From Flavobacteriales bacterium (GTDB lineage Bacteria; Bacteroidota; Bacteroidia; NS11-12g; UBA9320): DNA of 64,000 bases. The translations under genes and the position numbers were made by a program. The stretch lies in assembly GCA_020635395.1 (NCBI GenBank), contig JACJZV010000005.1, positions 62,001-126,000 of the forward strand, read 5' to 3'. The notes under the pieces were generated by a model. That model saw only the letters and a list, made by a program, of their open reading frames with translations. It was not told the DNA's origin and searched no databases. This document shows positions 53,265 to 62,744 of this stretch, one piece after another. Numbering within the stretch: the stretch's first letter is position 1; each line of letters begins with the position of its first letter.

Positions 53265-54091
53265 TAGAAGTTGGAACATACCACATAATGACCGTTTTAA
53301 GAAAAACTTCGGTAGGATGTTTTTTGGGAAACAACTTGGGCGATGAAATTTTGCTACCCAACAAATACATTCCTGAAAACACCGAGATAGATGACCGAAT
53401 AAATGTATTTATTTACAAAGACAGCGAAGACAGACCCATTGCAACCACACTTATTCCTAAAGCCGTTTCGGGCGAATTTGCTTTTTTAACCGTAAACGAT
53501 GTTTCTCCGATTGGTTCATTTTTGGATATTGGCCTGGAAAAGGATATTTTGGTGCCGTATAGAGAACAGAACCGCCGATTGGAAAGGGGGCAACAGGTTT
53601 TGGTCTATGTTTATACCGACAATGCAAGTAACCGGATGGTGGCATCGTGCAAAACCAATAAATTTACCACGAAAGAAATTACAGAATTATCAGAAAATCA
53701 AGAAGTTGACATTCTGATTTCCGAAAAAACTGATTTGGGTTTTAAAGCAATAGTAAATCAAAAATATTCCGGATTGCTTTATCACAATGAGATATTTTCT
53801 GCTCTGAAACTTGGCGAAAAACTCAAAGGCTTTGTAAAAAAAATAAGGGAAGATGGCAAACTGGATATAAGTCTTCAGAAACAAGGCTATGACGGTATTG
53901 AACCAATGAGCGAAACGATTTTGAAAGCCCTAAACATGAATAACGGAGTATTGCCCATTGGCGATAAATCGTCGCCCGAAGAAATATACGGCCTACTCAA
54001 AATGAGTAAAAAGAACTTTAAAAAAGCGGTGGGACTGTTATATAAGAATAAATTGATAACCATAGAAGAGCAAAAAATAAAAAGTGTTTAA
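53261..54091 (+). CDS. cvfB: CvfB-family S1-like RNA-binding protein
   Basis: 276 residues. Three S1-like beta barrels in tandem (about 1-65, 68-135, 140-212) and a C-terminal winged-helix-like part, the CvfB/YitL layout. The family binds RNA and affects virulence gene expression in Staphylococcus; the role here is unknown. Start overlaps the glycosyltransferase stop. Confidence 0.88.
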   Translation: MIEVGTYHIMTVLRKTSVGCFLGNNLGDEILLPNKYIPENTEIDDRINVFIYKDSEDRPIATTLIPKAVSGEFAFLTVNDVSPIGSFLDIGLEKDILVPYREQNRRLERGQQVLVYVYTDNASNRMVASCKTNKFTTKEITELSENQEVDILISEKTDLGFKAIVNQKYSGLLYHNEIFSALKLGEKLKGFVKKIREDGKLDISLQKQGYDGIEPMSETILKALNMNNGVLPIGDKSSPEEIYGLLKMSKKNFKKAVGLLYKNKLITIEEQKIKSV

Positions 54092-54132
54092 TCTATAGAA
54101 TAATCACTTAACTTGCAGAAAATATCAATTTT

Positions 54133-54795
54133 ATGAAAATAGTACACGTCAAATTTTTGGTTGCCTTTTTGGTAGTGACTTTTGTAAAAACAACCGCTTT
54201 TTCGCAAAGTCATAAAGATCAAACGACCTTTACACTAAACTCTGGAACCAGTATTATTAGTGGCCTTTTAAAATCGTTAAGTGCTGCTGATTCCAGTTTT
54301 CTTGACACAGATACGTTACTTGGTCGCACATCGATAAGTAACTTTTCATCCAGTTCGAGGCCTCAGATAATTTTGGGAATTGACCATGGATTGAGCGACA
54401 GATGGAGCCTTGGTGCAATTTTTTACACAGGTTCGTGGAAAGGAAATATGAACTATTCCTATACGGATAATAATAATGTAACCAAAACCGGAAGTATTGA
54501 TTATCACTTTAATAGGTATGCTTTTGCCTTGACTCCAAAAATTCATTATGGAAAAAACGACAAGGTAGATTTATACTCTGGCCTTCGTGTGGGGTATGTT
54601 CTATGGACAACTAACATAAACACCGACCACCCCAATTTAAAAGGTTTTAATGGCATTGGTCTTAATAGGCCGCTATTAGGATTGACCGCCTTCGGTGCAC
54701 GATTTTATCCAATCGAAAACCTCGGAGTAAACTTTGAATTTAATACTGGGGCTCCGAATATTATTGGATATGGAATAAACTATCGCATCAATTGA
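54133..54795 (+). CDS. Small outer-membrane beta-barrel protein
   Basis: 220 residues. Signal peptide ending T-T-A-F-S-Q, then about eight amphipathic strands with typical G-I-D-H-G-L-S-D-R-W-S-L-G-A and Y-S-G-L-R-V-G-Y turns, as in OmpA/OmpX-like barrels. Ends with the aromatic-polar strand I-I-G-Y-G-I-N-Y-R-I-N. Function unknown. Confidence 0.82.
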   Translation: MKIVHVKFLVAFLVVTFVKTTAFSQSHKDQTTFTLNSGTSIISGLLKSLSAADSSFLDTDTLLGRTSISNFSSSSRPQIILGIDHGLSDRWSLGAIFYTGSWKGNMNYSYTDNNNVTKTGSIDYHFNRYAFALTPKIHYGKNDKVDLYSGLRVGYVLWTTNINTDHPNLKGFNGIGLNRPLLGLTAFGARFYPIENLGVNFEFNTGAPNIIGYGINYRIN

Positions 54796-54821
54796 TTTTG
54801 TTTTTAGAAAAGATTCCGAAT

Positions 54822-54850
54822 AAAGAGGTCGCTCTGTGAGCGGCCTTTTT
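54822..54850 (+). terminator. Rho-independent terminator after the barrel gene
   Basis: GGTCGCT and AGCGGCC pair around a 5-nt loop, extended by A/T pairs, and are followed by a run of five T. Ends transcription of the plus-strand gene. Confidence 0.8.
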
Positions 54851-54998
54851 ATTTGATGTCAAAACAAAGACAATTATCTGACATGAAACTTACAACCAAA
54901 AGCACTATTTGATCGTTCTATTAAGCGAACACTGTATTGCACATGTTCATAGCAAGTTTAATAGTGGTAAATTAAATTTCAGTTTTAGTTTTTGGTTA
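54851..54998. other. Intergenic stretch between two terminator-like hairpins
   Basis: About 150 bases with no ORF of note. Contains a small hairpin GTTC/GAAC and nothing that looks like a good -7 box. A second plus-strand terminator follows although no gene precedes it. Confidence 0.4.
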
Positions 54999-55028
54999 CA
55001 AAGAGGGGGTTTTCGAACCTCCTTTTTG
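54999..55028. terminator. 13-bp hairpin with TTCG loop
   Basis: CAAAGAGGGGGTT and AACCTCCTTTTTG pair (two G-T) around a TTCG loop, with T-rich sequence after it on the plus strand and a shorter T-rich stretch on the minus strand. It lies 12 bases after the proline dehydrogenase stop, so it may serve that minus-strand gene too. Confidence 0.7.
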
Positions 55029-55040
55029 TTTAGCCATATT

Positions 55041-56213
55041 TTAAGCTAACGATTTTCGTCGATTTAATTCTTTCATAATTAGCGACATTTCTCTGCCAAC
55101 CTGCTTTCCCATACTGCTGTTTTCTTCTGCCCGTCTTCCCAAATAAGGCATCACAGCACTAACGGGACCGTAGGGCAGATATTTGCAGGCATTAAAGCCA
55201 TTATCTGCCAAATTGAAAGTAATGTGATCACTCATGCCATAAAGCTGGCCAAACCAAAAGCGATTATCATCCATACTTATATTGTTCTTCAACATCAATT
55301 CGGCCAATAGCTTGCTGCTGTCCTCATTATGTGTTCCAAGAATTATCGAAATAGTTTCACGGTTTTCAAAACAAAATTTTACTGCTGCATTAAAATCGGC
55401 ATCACAGGTGGCTTTGTCTGGTTGTATAGGGCTTGGATAATTCAATTTCGATGCCCGCTCCCGTTCTTTTTCCATGTAAGCACCCCTTACCAGTTTATAG
55501 CCCAATTTATACCCATCACTCTTTGCAACCTCAGCTGTTTTTTTTAAATAACTTAGCCTATCTACCCGATACATCTGAAGTGTGTTGTATATAAAAACCT
55601 CGTTTTTGTTGTAGAGTTTCATCAACTCCATAGCCGATGCATCAATCACATCCTGAATCCAGGTTTCTTCGGCATCTATAAGCAATTTTACACCGTTTTC
55701 GGCTGCGGTTTTGCCCAGCAAACGAACTCTGTTTTTAAATCTTTCAAATTCTGCTTCTTCGTCGGAATTTAATTTTTTCTCGTAGGCCTTATGTAAAATT
55801 TCAAACCTGCCTATGCCCGTGCACTTAAATACCGCAAAAGGATATTTGTCTTCATTTTTGGCGGCCAAAATGGTTTTTATTATTTCCTCCACGTTGGCAT
55901 CAAAATTGGCTTCATCTTCAATACCTTCCACCGAATAATCCAAAATACTACGCACACCAAAACTACTCAAAACATCGGCAGTTTTGCCCGATTCTTCAAT
56001 GGTTTCGCCACCACAAAACTGCTTGAAAATGGTGTTTTTAACCATAGCTTTCACTGGCAATTTTGCTCTCAAAGCCCATCCCGCCAAGGCCGGGCCGTAT
56101 TTTACAAGAGTGGGATAATTAAACAATCCAAACAACCATTTTGACCATTTTAGGTCTTTTAGCGATTTGTATTTGAAAGCAACTTCGGTATTGTCAAAGG
56201 ATAAATTTGCCAT
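55041..56213 (-). CDS. Proline dehydrogenase (single-domain)
   Basis: 390 residues of the FAD-dependent proline dehydrogenase barrel, oxidising proline to pyrroline-5-carboxylate. Motifs: L-L-I-D-A-E-E-T-W, Y-N-T-L-Q-M-Y, K-L-V-R-G-A-Y-M-E-K-E, T-H-N-E-D-S and the C-terminal Y-L-x-R-R-A-E-E-N. No aldehyde dehydrogenase is fused or adjacent. Confidence 0.93.
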   Translation of the reverse strand: MANLSFDNTEVAFKYKSLKDLKWSKWLFGLFNYPTLVKYGPALAGWALRAKLPVKAMVKNTIFKQFCGGETIEESGKTADVLSSFGVRSILDYSVEGIEDEANFDANVEEIIKTILAAKNEDKYPFAVFKCTGIGRFEILHKAYEKKLNSDEEAEFERFKNRVRLLGKTAAENGVKLLIDAEETWIQDVIDASAMELMKLYNKNEVFIYNTLQMYRVDRLSYLKKTAEVAKSDGYKLGYKLVRGAYMEKERERASKLNYPSPIQPDKATCDADFNAAVKFCFENRETISIILGTHNEDSSKLLAELMLKNNISMDDNRFWFGQLYGMSDHITFNLADNGFNACKYLPYGPVSAVMPYLGRRAEENSSMGKQVGREMSLIMKELNRRKSLA

Positions 56214-56227
56214 AAATATTCTCTTGG

Positions 56228-56235
56228 CAAAAATA
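56228..56235 (-). promoter_or_regulatory. -7 box TATTTTTG for proline dehydrogenase
   Basis: Exact TAnnTTTG match on the minus strand, 14 nt before the ATG at 56213. The same G-C-A-A-A-A-A-T-A-G-A context recurs at 63535-63545. Confidence 0.5.
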
Positions 56236-56264
56236 GATTAATTTGCATGTCTAAGATTTGATTT

Positions 56265-56885
56265 TTGACGGAAATAAACACCTATAATAAGTTGGCTTTT
56301 TGTTATGATTTTTTACAAAAAATCGTTTTCGGGAAGTCTTTGATTACAGCATCAACCCATCATTTTGATTGGATTAAACCCACCGACAACGTATTAATTG
56401 TAGGCGGCGGAACCGGAAAAATCCTTCCCTACTTATCATCCAAAAACATCATTGACTATGTCGAAAAAAGCCCAAAAATGATTTCGATAGCCAAGAAAAA
56501 ATCAATCGGAAAAAATGTGGCATTTCATACCATGGATTTTCGCAATTTCACTTCACAAAAACAGTACGAAGTGGTTGTTTCAAATTTCTTTTTGGATTTA
56601 TTTACTCCTCAAGAAATTGCTCAATTTGCAAAACAAATCCACTCGATATTGGCTCCGAAAGGCATTTGGCTTGTGGCCGATTTCTCTGCTACCAACCAAC
56701 TTAAAACAATCAAGCAAAAATGCCTACTAAAAGCAACAATTATCTTTTTCAACATTTTTGCCAGACACAAACTAAACCAAGTTTTCGACATACAAAAAAT
56801 AGTCCAACACTCTGATTTTAAGGTAATTAAAACTACAAAATTGAATAACGGAATGGTATTTGCCTCCGTGTTTAAAAAAGGGTAG
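56265..56885 (+). CDS. UbiE-like class I SAM methyltransferase
   Basis: 206 residues. Motif I is V-L-I-V-G-G-G-T-G-K, followed by V-V-V-S-N-F-F-L-D-L-F and K-G-I-W-L-V-A-D-F-S, as in UbiE/Methyltransf_11 proteins. The start is TTG at 56265; no in-frame ATG precedes motif I. Substrate unknown. Transcribed divergently from proline dehydrogenase. Confidence 0.8.
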   Translation: MTEINTYNKLAFCYDFLQKIVFGKSLITASTHHFDWIKPTDNVLIVGGGTGKILPYLSSKNIIDYVEKSPKMISIAKKKSIGKNVAFHTMDFRNFTSQKQYEVVVSNFFLDLFTPQEIAQFAKQIHSILAPKGIWLVADFSATNQLKTIKQKCLLKATIIFFNIFARHKLNQVFDIQKIVQHSDFKVIKTTKLNNGMVFASVFKKG

Positions 56886-56929
56886 TACTAAAAATTTCTT
56901 TTTTTAGTTGATACATAAAATGGTTGCTT

Positions 56930-58072
56930 ATGAAACGGGTTCTTTTGATTTTGATGATGCTTCCAAACGCCTTCTTCGCATTTTCTGCCACAGTTGACTT
57001 CTATGGTCATTCTATTAATTTCACAACAACTTATTTGGATCAAACCGCATTGCCCACCACATTCAACGAAGTAAGCCTTAAAACAGCCTCCATAGCATTG
57101 GATAAAAAAATAAGTGCAAACCTTTATTCGCAAATCGAAAACGCCGTTGTAGCATACAATTTAGACGATGTTGGCACCGTGCTTTTGGTGCAAAAAATGA
57201 GTGAGGCGGCTGTTAAGAATAAAAACTTGAAACAGCTTTTGCAATTTAAGGTTCTTAGTCATCTGAATTATGATGTGCGACTAACCTATACTGCCAACAA
57301 ACTTTCGTGTTTTGGCGTTTTGCAACATTCTGCCGCCACAGCTGTCTATCTTTTTTTTGATGAAAAAAAATATACAAAGCTTGATTTCAATGATTTATCA
57401 ACCGAAGGAACTAGGTATATTTACAAATCGGAGATTAATGAAGAGGCAAAAGTTATTGAAACGTCCAACAAATTGCCCAAGATAAACGCACACAAAAGCG
57501 AACGTAAATTGGCCTGGGTTTTTCAAGGAAAAGTGTATCAACTCAATGCCACAAGCAACAATTCTATCACCGAATATTTGTCGGACAGGCCGCTTCTTGA
57601 ACTTGGAAAAAGCTATATACTCATGCCACATTCAAACGAGTTTGAAACCACTGTTTTAAACCCATTGAGAGATTATATGAAAACCATGAGCACAAACGAC
57701 CAAAAAGCCGATTTTCTGCTTCACTTTGTGCAGTCGGCATTTGCCTATAAAACCGATGGCGACCAATATGGTCACGAAAAATATAACTTTCCGGAAGAAA
57801 CCATTGCATCTAACTTTAGCGATTGCGAAGACCGAGTGTTGTTGTTGGCTTATCTATACAAAAAACTACTCGGTTTTAACAGTGTAATGCTTGATTTTGG
57901 CTCGGCCAAGCATGTGGCGTTGGGCGTAGAAATTCCGGGACACAGCAACTCATGGTCGTTTAAATACAATAAAAAACCTTATATTTTTTGCGAACCCACA
58001 GGTCTGGGTTACGATTTGGGCGAAAGCTACTTTCAACTTAGTGCCATTGCAGAGGTGATTGAGTTGTATTGA
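56930..58072 (+). CDS. Secreted transglutaminase-like protein
   Basis: 380 residues from the ATG at 56930 (signal peptide ending A-F-S-A). The C-terminal 130 residues resemble a transglutaminase-like cysteine protease fold: S-D-C-E-D-R with the candidate nucleophile Cys, A-K-H-V-A-L-G-V with His, and E-P-T supplying the acidic residue. The first 250 residues are beta-rich and unassigned. It may act as a periplasmic peptidase or cross-linking enzyme; the triad is inferred from position only. Confidence 0.75.
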   Translation: MKRVLLILMMLPNAFFAFSATVDFYGHSINFTTTYLDQTALPTTFNEVSLKTASIALDKKISANLYSQIENAVVAYNLDDVGTVLLVQKMSEAAVKNKNLKQLLQFKVLSHLNYDVRLTYTANKLSCFGVLQHSAATAVYLFFDEKKYTKLDFNDLSTEGTRYIYKSEINEEAKVIETSNKLPKINAHKSERKLAWVFQGKVYQLNATSNNSITEYLSDRPLLELGKSYILMPHSNEFETTVLNPLRDYMKTMSTNDQKADFLLHFVQSAFAYKTDGDQYGHEKYNFPEETIASNFSDCEDRVLLLAYLYKKLLGFNSVMLDFGSAKHVALGVEIPGHSNSWSFKYNKKPYIFCEPTGLGYDLGESYFQLSAIAEVIELY

Positions 58073-58076
58073 GGTG

Positions 58077-58107
58077 GGAATAAGGAGCCTACTCTACTCC
58101 TTGTTCC
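58077..58107. terminator. Hairpin after the transglutaminase-like gene
   Basis: GGAATAAGGAG pairs with CTCCTTGTTCC (one G-T) around a 9-nt loop, 4 bases after the stop. The following T-run is weak. Confidence 0.45.
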
Positions 58108-58164
58108 TAAAGTTTTATATTATTCTTTCAAAATATTCATTATCTATGCATTATATAATCTGTA

Positions 58165-58965
58165 ATGAAAAAAATGAATATCTATTCTGAACCACTTTCA
58201 AAAATTTTAAAACCACTTAAAATCCTTTTATTTTTACCCATCCTGCTATTCTCTTGGCATGGATCTATGGCCGAAAAACCTCGGCCAAAATCTCCTTCTA
58301 AATCATTTAAAGAAAGGGTCAGTTTGGGGTTGGCGGTGCATCCATACACCAACAAATTTCTCAACCTTCATTCTCAAATTCCTTCACACCTTCAATTCTT
58401 AAAATCGACATCAGACCTAAAATCATCGTTGGGTTCTGGAATTGAAACTTCCTTTGCCGCGAAAATAGAACTGAACAATTCATTTGATTGCATTGCAGAG
58501 CTCCAGCACAATTTCCAATTTCATAAGACCGGCTACCAAGCATTTTATAACGATGGAAAGACGTATTATGCGGAAAGCAACGGACAAATATCCTTTTTTT
58601 CGGCTATGGTAGGAGCTGAGTATAAGTTTAGGCTAAAAAACGTACCCGTGGGTGTCTCGTTCCTGGCAGGCAGAACGACATTTTTAGTTCCGCTAAATGA
58701 ATATGTGGTGGGCGACTTTACATGGAAGACTGCACCAATTTCTCCTCCAAGCATAGGCTCTTCCTTTCAGGCATCGTTTGGCATTAGAAAAAACATCCAA
58801 AGGTTTGTTTGGAACGCAGATGTCTTTGGCCGATTAACCTCGGTAGAGAAAGGTAGTTATTGGCTTGAAACCCTATATTACTTACCACTCGAAACACCTA
58901 ATATTTCAGGATTATCTGCCGTCGTTGGGTTAAAATTTGGTTGTTTTTATCGGTTAGGCCAGTAA
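58165..58965 (+). CDS. Predicted outer-membrane protein, unknown
   Basis: 266 residues. A long N-terminal signal (core F-L-P-I-L-L-F-S-W) is followed by a basic Pro/Lys stretch and alternating strands typical of a small barrel. No family recognised. The ATG at 58174 is an alternative start. Its stop codon lies in the loop of a terminator hairpin. Confidence 0.7.
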   Translation: MKKMNIYSEPLSKILKPLKILLFLPILLFSWHGSMAEKPRPKSPSKSFKERVSLGLAVHPYTNKFLNLHSQIPSHLQFLKSTSDLKSSLGSGIETSFAAKIELNNSFDCIAELQHNFQFHKTGYQAFYNDGKTYYAESNGQISFFSAMVGAEYKFRLKNVPVGVSFLAGRTTFLVPLNEYVVGDFTWKTAPISPPSIGSSFQASFGIRKNIQRFVWNADVFGRLTSVEKGSYWLETLYYLPLETPNISGLSAVVGLKFGCFYRLGQ

Positions 58966-58982
58966 GCCTAATTTTGTTTTTT
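58954..58982 (+). terminator. Intrinsic terminator overlapping the stop codon
   Basis: TTAGGC and GCCTAA pair with a 6-nt loop that contains the TAA stop of the previous gene; TTTTGTTTTTT follows. Confidence 0.75.
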
Positions 58983-58984
58983 CG

Positions 58985-59683
58985 TCAGGTGGTTCTCTTC
59001 CCCTTTGGCTGTAGCGGCCTTACTTCCAAATTTACCTGATGAAAGTTGAATGGCATTTTCAGGGCTTGCACCATCAGCAGGGCAACATCATCGGGCATAA
59101 GCATATTATCGTGTGGCTCGATGGCTGAGTTTCTGAAAAAGTCGGTTTTTACAGAACCCGGATAAACGCAGGTTACTTTTATTCCATCCTCACGCATTTC
59201 TTTATACATGGATTGCGAAATGCCTTTTACTGCATATTTTGTCCCGCAATATCCACTGGCCAGCGGGTAGCCCTCTAATCCGGCCGTGGAGGCGATGTTA
59301 AAAATATGCCCTTCCTGCTGTTTTTTCATTATCGGAACAATTAAACGAGAGGTATAGAAAATACCGTTTACATTGGTCTCAAACATTTCGTGCCATTGCT
59401 GCAATGTGTGGTCTTCAATTTTTCCAAAATAGCCCAAACCTGCATTGTTTACCAAAACATGTATATTGGCGTATTGAGCTACAACCTTGTTTATGGCCGA
59501 CTCCACAGAAGCAGCATTTCTTACATCGGTTTCAATAAAATTAAAGTTATTATTTTCAACATTGGGCTTGGTTCTTCCCAACCCAACCACGATTGCATTT
59601 TCGTTGAGCAATTGTCGGGTAAGAGCCAGGCCAATGCCCTTGCTAACTCCGGTAATAATACAAACCTTATTTTCTAAATTCAT
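58985..59683 (-). CDS. Short-chain dehydrogenase/reductase
   Basis: 232 residues of the classical SDR family: T-G-V-S-K-G-I-G for NAD(P), N-N-A-G, a catalytic Ser in I-A-S-T and Y-C-G-T-K (Tyr/Lys pair). It is close to 3-oxoacyl-ACP reductase-like enzymes, substrate unknown. Last gene of the L,D-transpeptidase operon; its ATG overlaps the previous stop by one base (TAATG). Confidence 0.9.
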   Translation of the reverse strand: MNLENKVCIITGVSKGIGLALTRQLLNENAIVVGLGRTKPNVENNNFNFIETDVRNAASVESAINKVVAQYANIHVLVNNAGLGYFGKIEDHTLQQWHEMFETNVNGIFYTSRLIVPIMKKQQEGHIFNIASTAGLEGYPLASGYCGTKYAVKGISQSMYKEMREDGIKVTCVYPGSVKTDFFRNSAIEPHDNMLMPDDVALLMVQALKMPFNFHQVNLEVRPLQPKGKRTT

Positions 59684-60927
59684 TAATATTTAAACTGTGC
59701 AATGCCAAATTTAATACCCATTTCGGTTCTAACACCTGAGGCTTCGTTTGGACGGGGATAAATGGTGTATGCCGATTTTGATAAAGTCAATATACCCGAC
59801 ACATACAAATCTATAAGATATACATCATTCAAAATGGTTGTAAAACCGATACTGGTAGAAAACTGATGTGGAAAATATTGACCTACAATGGTGTCCTTAT
59901 TATTTACCATCGTGGCCTTGCTTTTTTCAAAATCATAGCCAATGCCATAATAAAGACCATTTCTGTACAAATTGGCCGCAGGGTACAGTCTGTATTGCAG
60001 GCCTCCTCCATACGATTCAAACTCTTCGGCCCAACTAAGATTTACAATAGTATTGGCGTTTGAACGATACAACGCATGAAAATTCCATAAGGATTTATTT
60101 TTATTTTTTGTATAAAAATCCAGTTGAAATCCACTTTGTAGAATTTGGTTGAGCGATAGGGTTAAACCATAGTTAAAAATCAAAGAATCTTCGGAACGTG
60201 GTTTTCTTATCATTTCCACTGTGCCTTTGGGTATGCCCAGCCCCAAACCCAGAGATGCTATGAGATACGTATTATTTTTTTGGCCTTCCAATTTATTATA
60301 AAGCAATCTTGAAGAACTATTTCTAAACTTATTGAAACCTATTCCAACATTCAAATCAACCACCCCTTTGTTGAATACGGTAGCTTGCTTTCCAAAACAT
60401 AAACCAAACCTTCTATAAGAAAAAACATTTGTTGTTAAATTGCTGCCAAACCCTTTGCCTAAAGTAGTTCGGATTATTTCTGCTCCCGAACCCATTTCAA
60501 CAAAAGGAGACATATACACCCCGTGAAATGAGGTGCTATATTTTCCTATGAAATTTTTATAATTAATCTTTAATCTGCGTTCAACCACCAAGTCGGGTGT
60601 GGCCTCAATGCCAATAGAAGTGCCAGATTTTTCTGTAATTAACTTGTAGAAAACCGGATTGTGGGTATTGATATTGGTTATTTCAAAACCAAACATGTAT
60701 TTATCTCTAACATTAAAATCGATTCCCGTTTTGCCACCATTGGCAAAAAACATAATTGGATACTTATAAATGGCAGTCGAAAAATTTTGGGTTCCCTTAA
60801 ACGTTCGTTTTTCTTTAAAAATTCGTTTGTCCTGAGCCTGAGAAACAGAGAAAAACAAAAAGCACAGAATAAATGGAAATATTTTTTTTCCAAAACGGGC
60901 AGGTTGAAATAAAGTTGGCCATTGCAT
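59683..60927 (-). CDS. Outer-membrane barrel-like protein, unknown
   Basis: 414 residues. Signal peptide ending S-Q-A-Q, then many alternating beta strands with aromatic ends and G-L-G-L-G-I-type turns. The final strand is F-G-I-A-Q-F-K-Y, ending like an outer-membrane barrel. No family recognised. It starts 11 bases after the L,D-transpeptidase gene, which suggests a wall or outer-membrane role. Confidence 0.75.
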   Translation of the reverse strand: MQWPTLFQPARFGKKIFPFILCFLFFSVSQAQDKRIFKEKRTFKGTQNFSTAIYKYPIMFFANGGKTGIDFNVRDKYMFGFEITNINTHNPVFYKLITEKSGTSIGIEATPDLVVERRLKINYKNFIGKYSTSFHGVYMSPFVEMGSGAEIIRTTLGKGFGSNLTTNVFSYRRFGLCFGKQATVFNKGVVDLNVGIGFNKFRNSSSRLLYNKLEGQKNNTYLIASLGLGLGIPKGTVEMIRKPRSEDSLIFNYGLTLSLNQILQSGFQLDFYTKNKNKSLWNFHALYRSNANTIVNLSWAEEFESYGGGLQYRLYPAANLYRNGLYYGIGYDFEKSKATMVNNKDTIVGQYFPHQFSTSIGFTTILNDVYLIDLYVSGILTLSKSAYTIYPRPNEASGVRTEMGIKFGIAQFKY

Positions 60928-60938
60928 CGGTTCAAATA

Positions 60939-62720
60939 TCAGAAATTCATTGCATTAATGATATACTTGTTTTTATCATAAATATCATTTCTGTAATGTA
61001 CCTTCCAATCTTGGTCAAAATAGATGGTTCGATAGGTAAAATAAATAGGCATTGTTTTATTTAACCGAATAATTCTGGTGGTAATAATGGGTTGGATTCT
61101 GGCTGTTGTATCATTTGGGTCATACTTTTTTAAACGCTCCTCCTCTCTTGGCACCAGTCCCATGTGAATTCTAAAATCGTCCGGTTCAAGCGTATCAATG
61201 TTTTGAGCTAAAAATTCACCCAACAAAACAGGATCTTCCACCCTCACACAACCGTGACTAACTGCTCTTTCCGACCATTTAAACTTTGATTTTTGCGGAG
61301 TATCGTGCAAATAAATGCTGTATTTGTTGGGAAAAATGAATTTTATTCTACCCAATGAGTTGTCATCGCCCGATTTTTGAATAATGTCGAAAGGAATTGA
61401 CGTTGGAGTAAATTTGCTCCAATCAATGGTATCCGACCTAATTTCTCGTTTTTTGTAAAACACACCGTATCCATTTTTTTGAAGATAAAATTTGTCGTTT
61501 TTAATCTTCCACCACATTTCACGGGTAATGATGCTTCTGGGCACTGTCCAAGTGGGGTTTAAAACCATATACCCAATGCGGCTTGCAATTTGCGGAGTTT
61601 CATGGTCGGCGGGTTTCAACGAATTATTTTTTATGGCCTTTTTCACCAAATCAAAATAGTTGTATGGACGGGCTTTGCCAATGCACACACGCATGCTTTT
61701 CATACTGTCCACGTAATACATATACAATTCGCACGCAGCCAAATTTACGTCGATGTACGGCTTTTGTTCGGGCAGCTCAAACCAACGGATTCGCTCCATG
61801 TTGGCAGCTATGTCATCAATTCTATCCTGAATACTTTTATTGAGCAATCCAAAGGTTTTTCGGCCATAAATGGCATCGTCAAAAAGGCCGTATCGTTGTT
61901 GAAACCTTCGGGTTAAGGCAGCAAATTCTTTGTTATAAAATTCTGGGTTGGCCGTTTTTGTTTCCTCTTCCGAAATAATACCAATTTCAAACAACTTTTG
62001 GGCTATGGCCGGCATTACGTCTGTGGTATCTCCGGGTTCTAATTTCTTGATTCCAACGGTGTCTATCACGCTCCATTTTTCGCCCGATTTTTGTCTATCT
62101 ACATACCCTTTTATCAAATCTTGCAAATAAATATAGGCAGTATCTTTAATAGCATTTCTGGCTATAACTTGCTCAAAATCATCGTAATTCAAAATTTCAA
62201 ATAGTTCAAAATCCGGAAATTTTCGTCTTGGTAAATGATAGGTTCCTTTATAAACACTATCCGGATTGGTGCGGCCAAAAACTCTATCCCGATGAAAAGA
62301 GAGCATATTGTCGGAAACCAAGATCTCCAATTCAGCCAGATTTTCATAAACATTTTCGCTTTCCGAAATCGATTTTTGCAGTTTCGATTTCAGCATTTCC
62401 AGTTTATAATATTCCGGTTTAAAACCCTCCAGTTTACAATTTTCTATTTGATTAAATACCTTATTGGCCATTTTGTTGTCGGCCAAATATCTCGCCCAAA
62501 CAGGTTTAAATTCGTTCTCTTTATAGAAATCAGAAAGTGTGTCAGAAAATCGAAGGTTTTTTAATAAATCGGGGGTTGAGATTTTTTTTTCAATGGCCTC
62601 GATGAGCAATGATTCGTCAAAAGAACCTGTTTTTACCAGTTCATCTAATTTTTCTTGATTTGGTTTTTTGCACCCCACCAAAAAAACTGTTGCAATGACT
62701 ACGAAAATACTCTTTACCAT
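60939..62720 (-). CDS. YcbB/LdtD-type L,D-transpeptidase lipoprotein
   Basis: 593 residues. Signal peptide with lipobox L-V-G-C; a long scaffold region; a peptidoglycan-binding-like segment (R-R-F-Q-Q-R-Y-G-L near 290); and a YkuD catalytic domain with I-Y-L-H-D-T-P and S-H-G-C-V-R (catalytic Cys near 505). It forms 3-3 cross-links in peptidoglycan or attaches proteins to it. It starts 24 bases after another L,D-transpeptidase gene. Confidence 0.92.
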   Translation of the reverse strand: MVKSIFVVIATVFLVGCKKPNQEKLDELVKTGSFDESLLIEAIEKKISTPDLLKNLRFSDTLSDFYKENEFKPVWARYLADNKMANKVFNQIENCKLEGFKPEYYKLEMLKSKLQKSISESENVYENLAELEILVSDNMLSFHRDRVFGRTNPDSVYKGTYHLPRRKFPDFELFEILNYDDFEQVIARNAIKDTAYIYLQDLIKGYVDRQKSGEKWSVIDTVGIKKLEPGDTTDVMPAIAQKLFEIGIISEEETKTANPEFYNKEFAALTRRFQQRYGLFDDAIYGRKTFGLLNKSIQDRIDDIAANMERIRWFELPEQKPYIDVNLAACELYMYYVDSMKSMRVCIGKARPYNYFDLVKKAIKNNSLKPADHETPQIASRIGYMVLNPTWTVPRSIITREMWWKIKNDKFYLQKNGYGVFYKKREIRSDTIDWSKFTPTSIPFDIIQKSGDDNSLGRIKFIFPNKYSIYLHDTPQKSKFKWSERAVSHGCVRVEDPVLLGEFLAQNIDTLEPDDFRIHMGLVPREEERLKKYDPNDTTARIQPIITTRIIRLNKTMPIYFTYRTIYFDQDWKVHYRNDIYDKNKYIINAMNF

Positions 62721-62744
62721 ATTTCAAAGGTAATCCGACCAAAA

